Notes under the pieces: generated by a model
Told to the model about the DNA's origin: nothing
Database searches by the model: none
Seen by the model: only the letters and a program-made list of their open reading frames with translations
Part shown: piece after piece, positions 62,612-64,000 of the stretch
Numbering within the stretch: position 1 is the stretch's first letter
Layout of the letters: the number at the start of each line of letters is the position of its first letter
Made by a program: the position numbers and the translations under genes
NCBI RefSeq assembly: GCF_019222765.1
Contig: NZ_CP078145.1
Location: 4,402,001 to 4,466,000, forward strand
DNA length: 64,000 nt
Direction of reading: 5' to 3'
DNA from: Nocardia iowensis
GTDB taxonomy: Bacteria; Actinomycetota; Actinomycetes; Mycobacteriales; Mycobacteriaceae

Positions 62612-63810
62612 CAGCGGCATTGGAACCTTTGACGTTCGATCCCTACGACTACCGGTTCCACGAGGACCCGTACCCGACCTATCACCGGCTGCGCACCGAA
62701 GCGCCGCTCTACTACAACGCGGACCTGGACTTCTGGGCGCTGTCCCGGCACGCGGACGTGACCGCCGGATTCCGGGACAGCGCACGGCTCTCCAGCGCCA
62801 ACGGTGTTTCCCTCGACCCGGCGGCTTGGGGCCCGCACGCGCATCGGGTGATGTCGTTCCTGGCCATGGATGATCCCCGGCACCTGCGCATGCGCAGACT
62901 GGTCTACAAGGGGTTCACGCCGAAGCGGGTGGCCGAAATGCAGGACCGGATCAAGGAATTGACGCTGTCCTACCTGGAACCCGCGGTCGCCGAGGGGTCG
63001 TTCGACTGGATCGACGAGGTTGCGGGCAAGCTGCCGATGGACGTCATCTCCGAGCTGATGGGTGTGCCCGCGAGCGACCGCGTCGAAATCCGCAGGCTCG
63101 CCGACCTGGTCGTGCACCGGGAAGACGGGGTGCTCGACATCCCGCCCGCGGCGGTCGACGCGTCGATCAAGCTGCTCACCTACTACACCGAGATGCTGGC
63201 CGAACGCAGGCGCAAGCCGAGCGACGACCTGACCTCCGCGCTGTTGGACGCCGAAATCGACAGCGACACACTGTCCGACGAAGAGATCATCGGATTCCTG
63301 TTCCTCATGGTGGTGGCGGGCAACGAGACCACCACGAAGCTGCTCGGTAACGCGCTGTACTGGGGCGCGAAGAACCCGGGGGAGTACGCCAAGGTCGCCG
63401 CGCAACCGGCCCATGTGCCGGATTGGGTCGAGGAGACCCTGCGCTACGACACGTCGAGTCAGGTGATCGCGCGCTCGGCCACCGCCGATCTCGAATACCA
63501 CGGCGGCACCATCCCCACCGGCGCCAAGGTTTTGCTGCTGATCGGTTCCGCCAACCGTGATCCCGCGGTGTTCGACGACGGCGACAGCTTCCGCATCGAC
63601 CGGCCCGACAAGGCCGGGCTCGCGAGTTTCGGTGCGGGCGTGCACTACTGCCTCGGCGCGCACCTGGCGCGGCTGGAAGCGGCAGTCGCCTTGCGCGAGT
63701 TCGCTGCTCGGGTGCGGTCCTATGACGTCGTCGACACGGGAATCGTGCGGGTGCATTCGTCGAACGTGCGCGGCTTCGCGAAACTCCCGATCGTCGCGGA
63801 GGTGGGATAG
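62608..63810 (+). CDS. Cytochrome P450
   Basis: 400 residues from GTG 62608 (VTAALEPLTFDPYDYRFHEDPYPTY...). I-helix oxygen motif MVVAGNETTT, ExxR in EETLRYD, heme loop FGAGVHYCLGAHLARLE with the Cys ligand. It is similar in style to actinobacterial soluble class I P450s that hydroxylate steroids, terpenes or fatty acids. The longer frame upstream is antisense to the operon and rejected. TAG and the next gene's GTG share one base, coupling it to the SDR. Confidence 0.95.
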   Translation: MTAALEPLTFDPYDYRFHEDPYPTYHRLRTEAPLYYNADLDFWALSRHADVTAGFRDSARLSSANGVSLDPAAWGPHAHRVMSFLAMDDPRHLRMRRLVYKGFTPKRVAEMQDRIKELTLSYLEPAVAEGSFDWIDEVAGKLPMDVISELMGVPASDRVEIRRLADLVVHREDGVLDIPPAAVDASIKLLTYYTEMLAERRRKPSDDLTSALLDAEIDSDTLSDEEIIGFLFLMVVAGNETTTKLLGNALYWGAKNPGEYAKVAAQPAHVPDWVEETLRYDTSSQVIARSATADLEYHGGTIPTGAKVLLLIGSANRDPAVFDDGDSFRIDRPDKAGLASFGAGVHYCLGAHLARLEAAVALREFAARVRSYDVVDTGIVRVHSSNVRGFAKLPIVAEVG

Positions 63811-64000
63811 TGCCTCGTTTCGAACCGCACCCGGCTCGCCGCCCCGTTCTGGTCGCCGGAGCCTCCTCCGGTATCGGCGCGGCCACCGCCGCCACGCTGG
63901 CCGAGCTCGGGCATCCGGTCGCCCTCGGCGCACGTCGAGTGGACCAGTGTGTGGAGCTGGCGGACAAGATTCGCGCCGATGGTGGCGAAGCCTTCGCGCA
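63810..64000 (+). CDS. Short-chain dehydrogenase, N-terminal part (cut by window end)
   Basis: 63 codons visible from GTG 63810: 'RPVLVAGASSGIGAATAATLAELGHPVALGARRVDQCVELADKIRADGGEAFA', with the TGxxxGIG-type cofactor motif (here AGASSGIG). GAGGTGGGA precedes the start, which shares a base with the P450 stop. It likely oxidises the P450 product. Confidence 0.9.
   Translation, partial: MPRFEPHPARRPVLVAGASSGIGAATAATLAELGHPVALGARRVDQCVELADKIRADGGEAFA

Overview
The window is high-G+C actinobacterial DNA. A mycolate-producing member of the Mycobacteriales, most likely Nocardia or a close relative, is suggested by several things. These are fused HadA-HadB-type MaoC proteins, a DesA-type acyl-ACP desaturase, an Rv1733c-like membrane protein, secretory LIP-type lipases, XRE/DUF5753 regulators with a DUF397 partner, PucR-like regulators, frequent GTG starts and many ATGA or TGATG gene overlaps. 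The genus is inferred from gene content; no rRNA or tRNA gene was seen.

Layout. 1-0.9 kb: end of a TPR protein. 0.9-5.7 kb (minus): an M-box Mg2+ riboswitch, a Pro-containing leader ORF, MgtC, a double-domain ABC permease and its ATPase, ending at a 16-bp-stem terminator. 5.7-7 kb: TetR regulator and a secreted protein. 7-12.4 kb (minus): a tightly coupled four-gene operon of a class V aminotransferase/desulfurase, an HMA-tailed unknown protein, a DapDC/Y4yA-like decarboxylase and a cysteine synthase-rhodanese fusion. 12.6-15 kb: flavin-fold protein, CBS protein, PucR-like regulator. 15-18.9 kb: an accessory island with an XRE/DUF397 pair, two small genes sharing promoter architecture with a palindromic motif, a broken methyltransferase and unusual repeats. 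18.9-22.8 kb: ABM protein, NAD(P)-binding protein, DUF2599 protein, lipase, AraC, VOC protein. 22.8-26.9 kb: LysR divergent from an ABM / small membrane protein / UvrA-like operon. 27-34 kb: two LIP lipases, a HadAB-like dehydratase, XRE and TetR regulators, an Rv1733c-like protein.

34-45.5 kb holds acyl-CoA carboxylase beta subunit, a PucR-like protein lacking its HTH, a desaturase overlapping a secreted Ag85-fold esterase, an LLM oxidoreductase, a degenerate HadAB paralogue, a YdcF protein and two tandemly duplicated secreted lipases. 45.5-49.6 kb (minus) is an atypical two-component cluster: LuxR-type response regulator, kinase, kinase-like protein lacking the phosphoacceptor His, and a stand-alone LuxR HTH. 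50-54 kb: PucR-like regulator, small secreted protein, ECF41-like sigma factor divergent from a DoxX protein. 54-64 kb is catabolic: GMC oxidoreductase and SDR, then a TetR, a five-gene oxidoreductase operon (FAD enzyme, CMD protein, HIBADH-like, SDR, aldehyde dehydrogenase) and a divergent P450-SDR unit. A shared operator-like element occurs at the TetR, aldehyde dehydrogenase and P450 promoters, which suggests one regulon.

The strongest candidates for new biology are the M-box/leader-ORF/MgtC/orphan-ABC operon, the PLP-HMA-sulfur operon, the XRE/DUF397 mini-regulon, and the TetR regulon in which the operator overlaps predicted leaderless start codons and a Trp-rich leader ORF coupled to the P450.
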